From Acanthornis magna (taxonomy: Eukaryota > Chordata > Aves > Passeriformes > Acanthizidae): a DNA stretch of 64,000 nucleotides. The DNA lies in contig JAWUZG010000027.1 of NCBI GenBank assembly GCA_036785705.1, positions 3,143,501 to 3,207,500 of the forward strand, read 5' to 3'. The notes beneath the pieces were generated by a model. That model did no database searches. It was given only the letters and a program-made list of their open reading frames with translations, and was not told the DNA's origin. Shown here in pieces: positions 37,860 to 48,009 of the stretch (within the stretch, counting starts at the first letter, position 1; each line of letters opens with the position of its first letter). Made by a program: the position numbers and the translations under genes.

Positions 37860-40800
37860 CTCTAATCTATATATCCATCAGTTTACTTTTAGTTAAAGTT
37901 TTTGCTTGGCTCTGGGGCCTGCAGCATTTATTGCGGTTGCCAGGGAATTTATTTATTGCCAGGGAATTGAGGTTTCCTACAGCCCACAGGTGAGACGAGG
38001 GACACGACAGGGCCAGAGCACTGTTTGCAGCCCTTCAGGATTGATTTCTGCCTGGAGCTATGAAGTGGAAAACTATAGGTATGTTTAGGAATTCTTTGGC
38101 TTTGTTGGACCTAGATGTGTCACCAAAAGAAGAAGAAATATTTTCAAAGCTTAGAACTACCCGGAAATTTCTGTTATTCCTTTGTGAGTACAGTCTGTGT
38201 TTGGGTGCATAGGAAAGAAGAGGCTGTGCTCCCCTGGAAGTGTGAGGCATGAAGCCACAGCAAAGGTAAAAGGCTCAGTCCCCTCAGCCATCCTTTCACT
38301 GTTCTTGCAACTCTTCCTGACCCTGCTAAATAGAAATGTTCATTTTTGTGCCCTTAAGCCTGCTGAAGCCGTGGCAGAGCAGCACACAGGACAGGCCCTG
38401 TCCTACAGGTAAAGACATCATGTGCCCCTCTCTGTGCTGGTGCAGCAGTTTCACCTTTCTTCATTTAAATATGCATTGCACAGCCCAGCAAGAAGCACAA
38501 CACAGTTTAGGCTGTGACTTCATACTTTGATTCAGTCACAAAATCTGAGTTTTGTGTCCCCCTGGAATGGCTATAATTGAGCACACAATCAAGTGCACAG
38601 GCAAGAGGCTCCTGACAGGCGCAGTAGGACCTGAGGAATATCTTTGCAGCTTTTGCACAAGCCAAGTGTGTTACCAAGGCAGGGAAACAATGAAGAAATT
38701 ACTAATAACAAACAAAGGGATTACTCCCAGCAAAGTCTGCTGTCAACTCAGGCTGCTTTCAGCTGGAAGTCCAGCCCTGGCCAAAGTGGGGGACCCACAC
38801 ACACAGAAACTCTGAGATTTATCTTTGCTACAATTCTCAAGCCAAGCCACCCCTGCAAAGAAAATATACCAAAGAGAAAATCAGCAAGTGTAGCACTGTG
38901 ACAGCTTCTTACCAAAGCTCTTTCAAGCCAGTGACCCTGCCATTTAAAAAAAAAAAAAAAAAGCCTTTTACAACTTTTAAACATAACTGAAAAAGTCCTT
39001 TTGAAAAATTAGGCTCTGTCCTTCCCAGGATCCATCCTTAGCTGAGACAGGAGTGCTCTGTACACTGCTCATCCACCAACACCTCTCACTCTCATGGCTT
39101 GCTGAGGCTCTGAGGGCACCACGGCACCTTCCACAGAAACCATCTCCACTGGTTAATCATAACAGCCTGGGAAAAACATCTCTGTCTGACCACTTTGAAT
39201 CCACTCTTCCCTAAATCTGTTAATGCAGGAGGCAGGAGCCAGTTGTTCCTCCTCACCTTTTCCCCATCATCAATAATGAAAGACTAAACTGAGGACAAGC
39301 ACTTGGCAAAAACATAGAACTCCTGATGAGGGGAGTCATCAAAACTACGGCGAGGAAAAAAGGAGGTAGCATGTCCATATTGTACCAGGTCTTGCCAAAT
39401 ATCAGTGATACATCTTATTCAAAATACACAAAACCTGACTGATTTAGATGTTACACTTAAATGTGTGCTGAAGTGTTAATGTTTCCAGGAGGCATTGGTT
39501 TTGATGTCATGATAAACAGCACACACTGTGAGGGTATAACCATGAGAAATTCAGTAATCTGTAAAACAGAGAGCTGGGGAGCACGAGGATCTCAAGGTTA
39601 GTGGGAGGGCACACACCTCCCCTTCTGGCAAAGTGACATCACTCACCCTTCCCTGGATGGCACTCTGGAGGAGACACAGCTGAGACCTTCTCAGGCACAG
39701 CCCAGGTCTGAGGAGCTGCACCTGGGACAGAAATGGCAGCAGCAGTGAGTGACTGACAGAGTGCCAGACCTCCTGCGAATGACTTCCAGCAACGACTCAG
39801 GTTTAACCATATTCTGTGCTGAAAACCAAGGGGTGCTGCTTACTCCATGAATGTGAGCCACCTGTCAAATTGGCTAAGAGGAGACAGTTCTGTGGTGATG
39901 TCAGTGCTGATGTCTACCTCACATCTCACAAGAGTCCAGACTTCTAAAAAGCTCTCCTTCACATGTGGATTGTGGCCTGTGAAATTCCCAAAGAGCATCT
40001 AGGGAGCAGCCTGGTTCAACTTCCCTTGCTCCAGAAAGGGCTCACAGCGTGAGCAGCGACAAGCAGCACGAGAACTCGAGGGGATGCTGCTCTGGAAGCT
40101 TAGAAGAGCAGGAGAACTATTATATGAACCTTTGTGTGCCTTCCAAAAAGAAACAGACCACCAGCAGCCCCCCCCAAATAAACGCAATGAAACCCCCACA
40201 CCATGGGAACCTTGCTAGAGCCCTAGGCTAGAAGGGGGACAAATTTCTTTCCTCAGATAGAGAAATAATGATAATAAATCTGAATGAAAGGAGCATACCA
40301 GACCTTGTCTTGTTAATGGAGGGAATGATAGCTGGAGGGGATTACAGCCCTCACCCGGGAGAGAAGAGGCTCCTGTTCTTGGCTCCTGGTTCCAGAGCAG
40401 CTCTCAGCAGCTCAGGAGTCACTTGTTGGCTGTAATTACAGCTTCCCTTGCCAGCTGTTCCACTCTGCAGTCTGAGGCAGTGCTCAGGGCAGGCCATGGT
40501 GACTCGTGAGCTCTGCCCTTGTGCTCCAGACACCTTACACCTGCTGCAGCTCTCACATCATCCCCTGCAGCCTGAGGGCAGGGCCTCCATTCTTCCTGTG
40601 CCCTACAGTTTAGGAAAAATGGATGAATATATGTAAATAAAGCTATAAAGTAGAATTGCTTACAGCATTACTTTCCTTGTCCCACAGTGGAATTGGGCAC
40701 AGCTTTTGCTCCGTATCTCCATGGAGGGCTCTCCCAAATGATTCTCCTTCAGCACTGAAAGCAGAGGAGCTCTGCAGGATAAGGAACACCCTCAGCTGGT

Positions 40801-43415
40801 GCCTCAGCAAGAGATGTCAGGAGGCAGAAAGCCTGCCCGGGTGAATGTGGGGTTCCTACCTACCCTGATGCTGTGTGTCTTTCTGGCACTTTGTCTAAAA
40901 TTAATTTAATTCACCGGCAGCATTTTGGGATTTCCTACACGTGCTAAATCGTAATGAAAGACATCCGCTGATGGCGAAGTCTCTGGGCTCAGAGGATTAT
41001 GTGGGGTAGGGCTGCCTGAGACAGCCCAAATCCACTTGGGATGGAAAAGGTGTGAGCAGTAAATAAAAGGAAATCCTGGATCACCATATAGTGTTCAGCT
41101 CCCACACTCTGACCTCCTTCGGTCCCTTCTGTATTTTGTTAAGATCATATTTCTCTGTGTGCTGCCTGCCTTAAAAGCCATCATAAATCTGTGGCATGCA
41201 GCAAGAATAACAGGGACTGCACCCTGTAATACAAGGCACTCTAATTCCATCCCGGGCACTCGGAGGGAGCCATAAATCAGCTTGGAGAGCCTTTGGATGG
41301 GAGAATGGAGGGAAGGTGGCCACAGCCTGGCCCCTGCCACCAGAGCCCACCTGCCCTCGGGCTGAGGTGAGCACACCTGCCTCAAAAAAAAAAGAGTTCT
41401 GATGGTTCTCCAGACCTGAACAGTGATAAAACTATGTTAAATACTCTTTGGGGAAAAGTGCACCTCCCTGCCTTTGGTGGGAATGCCCCGTGGGATGTGC
41501 AGGTGGGAGCACAGCCCGGGCCTGGCCAGGTGTGCCTTCAGCATCAGCTGGAAAATCCAACCTGCAGCTCCTGGCTGGGCTCAGCCACGGCCAAGCCACT
41601 CTCCTGTCCCAGCTGCAGACACGGCTCTGGGGCAGGGACAGCTCCACCATCATCTGGGCCTTTCCAGCCATGGGTGAGCTGTGGATGAGCTGTGCTGTGT
41701 GCCACACTCACCCAAACAATGCCGATGGAGCTCCTACGCTGGAAATTTGGGAAGAGCTGGAGCTAGGGATGTGCTACCATAGTCTAGATAGTGAAATCTC
41801 TTTTTCTTTGCTCTAGTGGGAAAAACCTTTCAAATGTGGAAGCTTTCTGAGGGAGACTTTCCTAATAATAATTTTGCTCATGTTTAATAAAACTTGTGAG
41901 TAACTTTTTCTTTTTTCCTGCCAGCTAGTATATTATGATGGATATAGTATTTTTATAAGGTTTCTTTGTGCTACAGCTAAAGCTTATTAAACTTTGGAAA
42001 AGATGAATTGCAAAGGGGAATGAAATGAAAACTTATTTGTCCATTTGAACTTCCAAACTCAGACTCTAAGTTTTGCTAAGATGGAGGAATAAAAGGTAAA
42101 TCATTGAATCCTGGGCCATCAATCTTTTTTATTCTACCCATGGTAAAATGCAGAAAAGAGGAAAGGAAAAAGAAAATTCAACTGAAGTCGTGGACATGTT
42201 GAAACTTTGGAGGAAAAAAGTTATGATGTCATAAACATGTGTACCCTACACCAAACCTCAGTGGAGGTTGCTGGAACGACCCAGCAAGCCAAGCCTAAAT
42301 AAAGAGAGGACCTATGGGATCCCCCCCTGATTTTCAATAGTCACTGCTACACCACCATTTGTCAGGCTCTCAGGGTGGTTTTTTACGAGATGTGAGAGTA
42401 CCAAACCCAGGCTGAAGCCAGAGAGAAGAGTGTATGCTTCCACATGGGAATAACCTGCCCAGGACAGACTGTAAAGTCCGAGGCTGGACTGAAAGCTCCC
42501 TGATCCCTGAGTGCTGTGAAGTGTGTTTTGATAATTTCACAAGTGAGATGTTTTTGTCCCCAAAAGCGAGATGTTCGAAGGACCTGTCTTGCTGTGTAAA
42601 GGAAGGGTTAAATTGCCTTTTTTCACAAAATGGAAATGCCAATTTACCATATCAGGAACAATTTTATTTTCAGTTTAGATGTTTACAGTGAGAACCATCT
42701 AACAGTGGTACTTTTATTTGTGTTACTTCAAAGTGCATCAAGCGTTTCTCGCTCTCTTCCAAGTGTTAATTAAAACCAGATATTGATGTGTAAACTGCAG
42801 CTCACTTTCAGCTGATTGAGAAACCTTCTTAACACACTTTGTTTGCTTTATAAAATATCCCTTGGGCTCCTTGAGGATGGAAATATTATTGTTTACATTT
42901 GTATAAGCAAGCTGGACAGGGAAAACTCAGAGTAGGAACCTCTGGACCAGGAACATGAGGGAACACATGAGGGAACTCATTTGCAACTCACTGTCTCTTA
43001 ACCTGGCTCCTCTGGGTTTTGATTTGTGTTGGGGACTAGGCATGGGCAGAATCTCACAACCAAACAAAAGTCTTTACACCATCAAATGCTTAGCATGACT
43101 GGTGCTCATTACTTTTAATTGTAGAACAATTGAAAGTGTCCACGTGACTTAGGGACACAGATTTCTTTGAAAACCAGTGGCTGTTTTGGCCTAGGTTTTT
43201 TGATACCTTTGTCCTTCTTGGTGAAATCTGAGCATGTGGGACACTGAACCCCAGATCCTCACAGACATCTTCCTAGGCTCTCATCTCCCGTAGTTTTTGT
43301 AATGGAAGTTAATACCTGGATGCTTTCATGGCTGGTTTTGAGCCACATGGATCAGAGCAATGCCAATATAGCTTTTAAAATGTTTTGTTAATGTTCCTGT
43401 CATTCAGGATTGGTG
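37365..43415. other. Non-coding spacer with microsatellite
   Basis: Apart from the TCTA microsatellite at 37.79 kb and an A-run at 38,945-38,962, no gene, RNA or dispersed repeat was recognised. Composition is somewhat more GC-rich around 39.6-41.8 kb. ORFs there (up to 122 codons) overlap on both strands and share no known motif. Confidence 0.5.
37791..37864. repeat. (TCTA)n microsatellite, about 17 units
   Basis: An uninterrupted tetranucleotide run, ending in TCTCTAATC and a short AT tract. Its translation gives an IYLS repeat, which is not a gene. It is likely to vary in length between individuals. Confidence 0.98.
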
Positions 43416-43419
43416 TGCT

Positions 43420-43905
43420 GCTCTTAGGGCTGGGCAGTTTTGGCCACCACCATAAGAAAGACCTAAAGCTCTTAGAGAGCACTCAAAGGAGGGCCATGAG
43501 GATGGTGAAGGACCTGGAGGGGCATATGAGGAGTGGCTGAGGGCACTTGGTGTGTTCAGTTGGAGAAAAGGGGACCAGGGGGGACTTCATTGCAGTCTGC
43601 AGCTTCCTCCCGAAGGGCAGCCCTGAGCTCTGCTCTCTGGGACAGGGACAGGGCCTGGGGACGGCTGGAGCTGTGCCAGGGCAGCTCAGGCTGGAGATCA
43701 GGGAAAGGCTCTTCCCCAGAGGGTGTGGGCACTGCCCAGGCTCCCCAGGGAATGGGCACGGCCCCGAGGCTGCCACAGCTCCAGGAGCGTTTGGACAATG
43801 CCCTCAGGGGTGCACAGGGTGGGATTGTTGGGGGTCTGTGCAGGGCTGGGCTTGGACTGATGGTCCTTGTGGGTCTGTCCAGCTCAGGGTATTTCGTGAT
43901 TCTGT
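43420..43905 (+). mobile_element. CR1 LINE fragment, 5'-truncated
   Basis: Typical CR1 3' portion in plus orientation. It opens with a GGAGGGCCATGAGGATGGTG-like segment and GAGTGGCTGAGGGCAC, then GACTTCATTGCAGTCTGCAG. Further on come AGGGAAAGGCTCTTCCCCAG, GGAGCGTTTGGACAATGCC and TCCAGCTCAGGGTATTTCGTG, ending ATTCTGTG, the expected CR1 end. Only the 3' end of the reverse-transcriptase ORF and the 3' UTR survive. ORFs of about 150 codons on it are remnants or frame artefacts and could not make a working protein. Confidence 0.93.
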
Positions 43906-44250
43906 GTGTCTGCTATTTGCCTCCCAGAAAGAGCACAATGCTGGGACCAGAGGGTTCCCTGCGTGGGAACCCTTTCTGAACCCAAGGGAAGGCAGAGCTT
44001 TCTGAATTTCCCAACGAGCACCAGCTCTCTCCCTGCAACCACAACCTCCCCTTCTGTTCAGCAGGATGTGGAGTGTCACACCTGTACCAGCACGGACTGG
44101 CACGCCAGCTATGGCCTTACTGAGCTTTTGGATCCTCCCCACTATAAATCCCCTTTTGCAATTTGCCCCTTCAGCAGAGTGCCCAGGAACAACTCCTGTG
44201 TTCTCTGGTTTTGCCTCTGCTGCAGCCATGGAGGAAGAGCCCCAGCAGCA

Positions 44251-44440
44251 CCCCATGGCACCCCATGGCACTCCGTGGCACTCCGTGGCACTCCACGGCA
44301 CTCCATGGCACCCCATGGCACCCCACGGCACTCCATGGCACCCCATGGCACCCCACAGCACTCCATGGCACCCCATGGCACCCCATGGCACTCCATGGCA
44401 CCCCACGGCACTCCATGGCACCCCATGGCACCCCATGGCA
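44251..44440. repeat. 10-bp minisatellite, 19 units
   Basis: Nineteen consecutive decamers of the form C(C/T)CC(A/G)(T/C)GGCA run without an indel; one carries CACAGCA instead of CACGGCA. A 30-bp higher-order unit (CTCC-, CCCC-, CCCC-type decamers) is seen from 44,301 to 44,390. Because 10 is not a multiple of 3, every frame on both strands stays open and gives H-G-T-P-W-H-P-M-A-P or G-C-H-G-V-P-W type peptides. This explains ORFs of 201-239 codons here that should not be called genes. Confidence 0.98.
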
Positions 44441-44950
44441 CCCACGCACGGGGGCAAGGCTGGATGTTCACAGCTGGGGCTGGCAGCCTGTGTCATTGGA
44501 GTAGTCATTAGAGTTGTCTGCAAACATCTACCTTTTCTTTAGTGTTTTGCCAAATGAAGTAAAAATATTTATACTGGGTAACTGGTTTCAGAAAATAAGG
44601 TTTGCTCCTGTTTAAAAACCCAGCAAACTGTAAGAGCCTTGAAAAGGAAGAAGAGGCAGAACACTTCACATGTTCACACAGTGGAGATCCAGAATTCAGC
44701 AAAGGTGGCCTCCATGTCAGGGAGCTGCTTAATGTCTTCTTTGTGCCTTGTCTCAAAACACCACACACTTTCTCCAGGGCAGAGAAGGGAAACTAATAAC
44801 CAAAATCCTGGCCTCACAGAAAATCCCACACCCCCCAGTTTTTACCTGGCCTGTTATAAGCAAAAGTACAGGCTTTGTTCCAGCAAGATGTATTAAGGTT
44901 CTGCTCATCGATGAATACTTGCTGGCACATTAAATCAAAGAGAGGTTTAA

Positions 44951-44990
44951 GCATATAAAAGCATATAAAAGCATATAAAAGCATATAAAA
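44951..44990. repeat. Four perfect 10-bp units, GCATATAAAA
   Basis: Four identical tandem decamers, each containing TATAAAA. The array is bounded by TTTAA on the left and GTGCATGTC on the right. Confidence 0.97.
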
Positions 44991-44994
44991 GTGC

Positions 44995-47085
44995 ATGTCA
45001 TGATACACGTTTCTCATGTGGCGTTATGTGTGCTCATGGTTAAGCTCTTTCCTCACACCTGATGTGTGCAACAAACAGCATGAGACCTCAAGCTGTTGTA
45101 ACATTGATTTGAGTTTTTAAAAAAGCCAGCTGCTTTTCCCTTGTGATTCCTGCGGGCCAAGCTGCTGCTTACATTTGGACACAAACATTTTCAGTTTGCA
45201 GTTCTGGGAAATACTCAGTGCCCCTGAGCTGAGCTTTCAAGCTCCTGGTGGAATGACAGCCCCTGCTAAGGACAGGCCTCATTATCTCACACGCTGCCAA
45301 GGACAGGCACGTGGTTTTGTGTTCAGGGTTGGTCCTAGTGAGGAGAACACTGTGGGTATTTTTGGCCCTTTATTTTAATGGGATTGCCAGAATGACTAGA
45401 ATCTGAAAACTCAGAGCTCATTACCAAGAGCAAAATGCTGAGCCAGGCAGAGGCAGCAGATCAGCAGATTTGAAAACCACTTCAGAGGTGAGATCTAAGA
45501 GGCTGCTGTAGAAGGTGGGCAGTGTTTTCCCTCTGACAACCCCACAGCCCCAGAGAGAACCCTCACTCTGCATTTACTGAATGCAGGACTGTGCTGAAGC
45601 TTCCGGCCCGTTCTGCACCCTGGGGAGCAGCAGAATGCTTTAGGCTCCCCACAATGCAATCACTGCCCCAGTTTGTCTCATTTCAGCCCTGAGCCTGCAG
45701 GAAAGAGCTCAGGACCTGCAGTGCTGCACTAAGGGATGCACAGCCAGAGCCATGGAGATCAAAACCAGCCACAGCATTGCCTGTTCTCCTGTGGGTTTTT
45801 CAGACATGCACCAACCTTTCCCCTGTACCAACAGCCTTCATCCATCACTATGAACCCAAGGAAAAGAACCTTCCAAAAGTTTGGTAAAGGTATGAACAAA
45901 AGGCTCTATTTCGAGGTGTTGAATGACCTCAAATACAGCCTGACTCCAGATAATGTGTGGTATTTTTGGACCAGAGAGGCAATAAAATACCCACTTTTGC
46001 TGCTGACTGTACCATGAGTTATTCCATTTGCTCTCACCGTGCGTGTCACAGCTTTCCCAGCTACAGAGATGAGGGGAAAGCTTTCCAGGGAAGACAGGCT
46101 TGCCTTTGTGTGGCACATCAGATAGAAACACAGGATTACAACTACCTCCACTTTTCACTGCAGTCTACAGTAACAGGATGCTGTAGAATCAAAATATATA
46201 CTAATGGTTATACAAAATCAATCTGATGGCTCTGGGCTCAAGGTAACCTCAAGGTTCACAGGACTCCTATTTTTGGGTATATTCTGCACGTGGGAGAATG
46301 ATTTCCATGTCTGCAACCAAACCCAGCACCTTGTTGTTACATTCCCTTTCTACCACAGATTTTTCTTGTAAGACTCTATAGTTCATATTGTCAAAATATC
46401 TTTAATGACCAAACATTTTTTGTCCATAGTTTTTCAGATGCAATTTGTGCTTCTTAGATAGCAGAGAATTCTCTTTTGGGGGCATTAAATGTCATGAAAT
46501 GAGTGTGCTTATGAGAAACTGAGGGACTAAATAAATGTCTGGTTTTGGTTTTTTAATTCTTGACTTTCATTGTTACAGCTTTTCCCTTGCAATATAAAGC
46601 TTATCTTCTGAAGAATGTTGTGTGACTTAATCTGGTGCTATTTGCAACACACTACAAGATTCCTGAGGGAGAGGTAAGGCTGAACTAAACCAGGGCATTG
46701 GTAGTAAAATTTGTTGCACTCAAACTTAGATGTCATGGAAATACAAACTTCCTGAATGCAAGTTCACAGCATTTTTGGAACCATTTCCCCTAATAACTTC
46801 ATCCCACTCAAATGAACCAAAAATGAAACAGATTGAGAGCAGCCAAACTTCGAAATAAATAGAACTTCTTTAATGCAATTTTTCATTATAAAGACTTTAA
46901 AAAGGATAATTATTTTGCAGGCAGTTATCAAAAATCTACACTTAAAATCTAAATTTAGAGCTATTAGGGGCAGAATACCAACAACTGTATCTAGACTTAC
47001 TTTGCTGGTCTCAGAAGTATATCTCAGGAGTGTATTTTAGCTCTTGTTTCTCTGTGAATTAAGACACTGATGTTGTTATGCTGCT
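44995..47085. other. Non-coding spacer downstream of let-7b
   Basis: Nothing beyond chance ORFs was recognised. If the let-7 host transcript continues past let-7b it would run leftward through here. No polyadenylation site can be singled out among several AT-rich candidates. Confidence 0.5.
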
Positions 47086-47086
47086 T

Positions 47087-47173
47087 ATCAGGGAAGGCAG
47101 TAGGTTGTATAGTTATCTCCTGATTGGGGCAAAATCACTACCCTGAAACCACACAACCTACTACCTCATCCTG
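47087..47173 (-). ncRNA. let-7b: let-7b microRNA precursor
   Basis: This is the second let-7 hairpin on the minus strand. The 5p arm at 47,147-47,168 matches vertebrate let-7b over all 22 nt, with UGUGUGGUU in place of the let-7a 3' half. The 3p arm at 47,091-47,112 matches let-7b-3p, ending CUGCCUUCCC. The loop keeps the GGGUAGUGAUUUUGCCCC region shared with mammals. A UGAU at 47,134-47,137 and a GGAG at 47,117-47,120 (read on the minus strand) are candidate LIN28 contact motifs. The gene lies downstream of let-7a in the order let-7a-3 then let-7b, the same order and orientation as in mammals. Function is inferred from the family: differentiation-linked post-transcriptional repression. Precursor ends are approximate. 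Confidence 0.97.
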
Positions 47174-47924
47174 TTAGAGCACCATGGGCATCTTCTGAAG
47201 GAAACATCTCACATTTGTAAGCAAATGACCTTACCACTCTTCTCCCCACACATTTCTTAGCCTCAGAAAAGTCATGTGTGCCCTCCTGGCCCTTCCCCAC
47301 AGCTCTGCCTGCAGTCACTCAGAGCTGCTGAGGCACTCCAGACACATCAGAACTGCAGTGGCAAACACTGTCCCTCCCAAATCAGCAATATGTAACAAAA
47401 AAGTGAGCTAAATCAACATCCAAAATGGATTAAAAAGACCTCTTACTTAGGGTTCAAGCACTTAACAGTTTCAGGGCAGAGCACAAGCGACTAGAAGATA
47501 TCCTCTTTGGGTTTTGTGCAGCTCATCCCTTTGCAGTTTCTCAAACAGCCTACACCAAGTGGATTTAAACAGCTGCTGCATCAAAAGTGCCCTTTTCCAT
47601 TTAATATGAACACAAATGCCAGAAAACAACGGAGAAATGGATCAGCTGTTTGCAAGTGGCCACTCCATGGCAGTTCCACACAGCCGAGTGTGAGCAAATC
47701 CATTGTGGACTGGGTCACCCTCTGTGTCCTGGCACTTGCACCCCTTCTGCTCTCAGAAAACACCAGAAGGAAATGGCTTTTGAGCCTGAATGGGAAGTAC
47801 AGGAATCCAAACACTGTAAGGACATTCATGTGCAAGAATCAAACACGTAGACAGAGCCAGAGGATGGTACAGTTGAAGAATATCTGCGTTGTTGGAGACA
47901 TCCAGCGCTGACATCACAGCCACT

Positions 47925-48004
47925 TCAGGAAAGACAGTAGATTGTATAGTTATCTGACAGGCAGGGCATAGCCCTAAAACTATACAACCTACTACCTCAC
48001 CCCA
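47925..48004 (-). ncRNA. let-7a-3: let-7a microRNA precursor (let-7a-3 type)
   Basis: On the minus strand this folds into a let-7 hairpin. The 5p arm at 47,978-47,999 is a full 22-nt match to vertebrate let-7a, with seed GAGGUAG. The 3p arm at 47,929-47,949 matches the let-7a-3p form that ends in ACUGUCUUUC, which fits the a-3 paralogue. The arms pair along their length and leave a short loop whose GGGC/GCCC stem is still visible. The mature microRNA is loaded into Argonaute and represses growth and stemness mRNAs such as LIN28, HMGA2 and RAS; this is family knowledge. It lies about 830 bp upstream of the let-7b hairpin on the same strand, so both probably come from one primary transcript. 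The loop has no GGAG on the transcribed strand, which is discussed as a finding. Hairpin ends are approximate; identity is very secure. The paralogue number rests on the let-7b partner and the star arm. Confidence 0.97.
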
Positions 48005-48009
48005 AAGGA

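Larger units (their letters stand above)
47087..48004 (-). ncRNA. let-7a-3/let-7b primary transcript (core of host lncRNA)
   Basis: The two let-7 hairpins are on one strand about 0.8 kb apart, so a single primary transcript, equivalent to mammalian MIRLET7BHG, very probably covers at least this interval. The spacer has no further hairpin that I recognise as a microRNA. The host promoter and exons cannot be placed: no CpG island is visible between 48 and 64 kb on the upstream side, so the start may lie beyond the window. A 134-codon plus-strand ORF and a 165-codon minus-strand ORF cross this interval, but both overlap hairpin sequence or its flanks and look incidental. Confidence 0.7.

Noticed and set aside
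37780..37870. TCTA run as a CRISPR-like array
   Set aside because: Simple tetranucleotide repeat with no spacers; the genome is eukaryotic.
43804..44542. Long overlapping ORFs of 109-239 codons on both strands
   Set aside because: They are produced by the 10-bp minisatellite, whose period leaves every frame open, plus CR1 sequence. The peptides are pure repeats.
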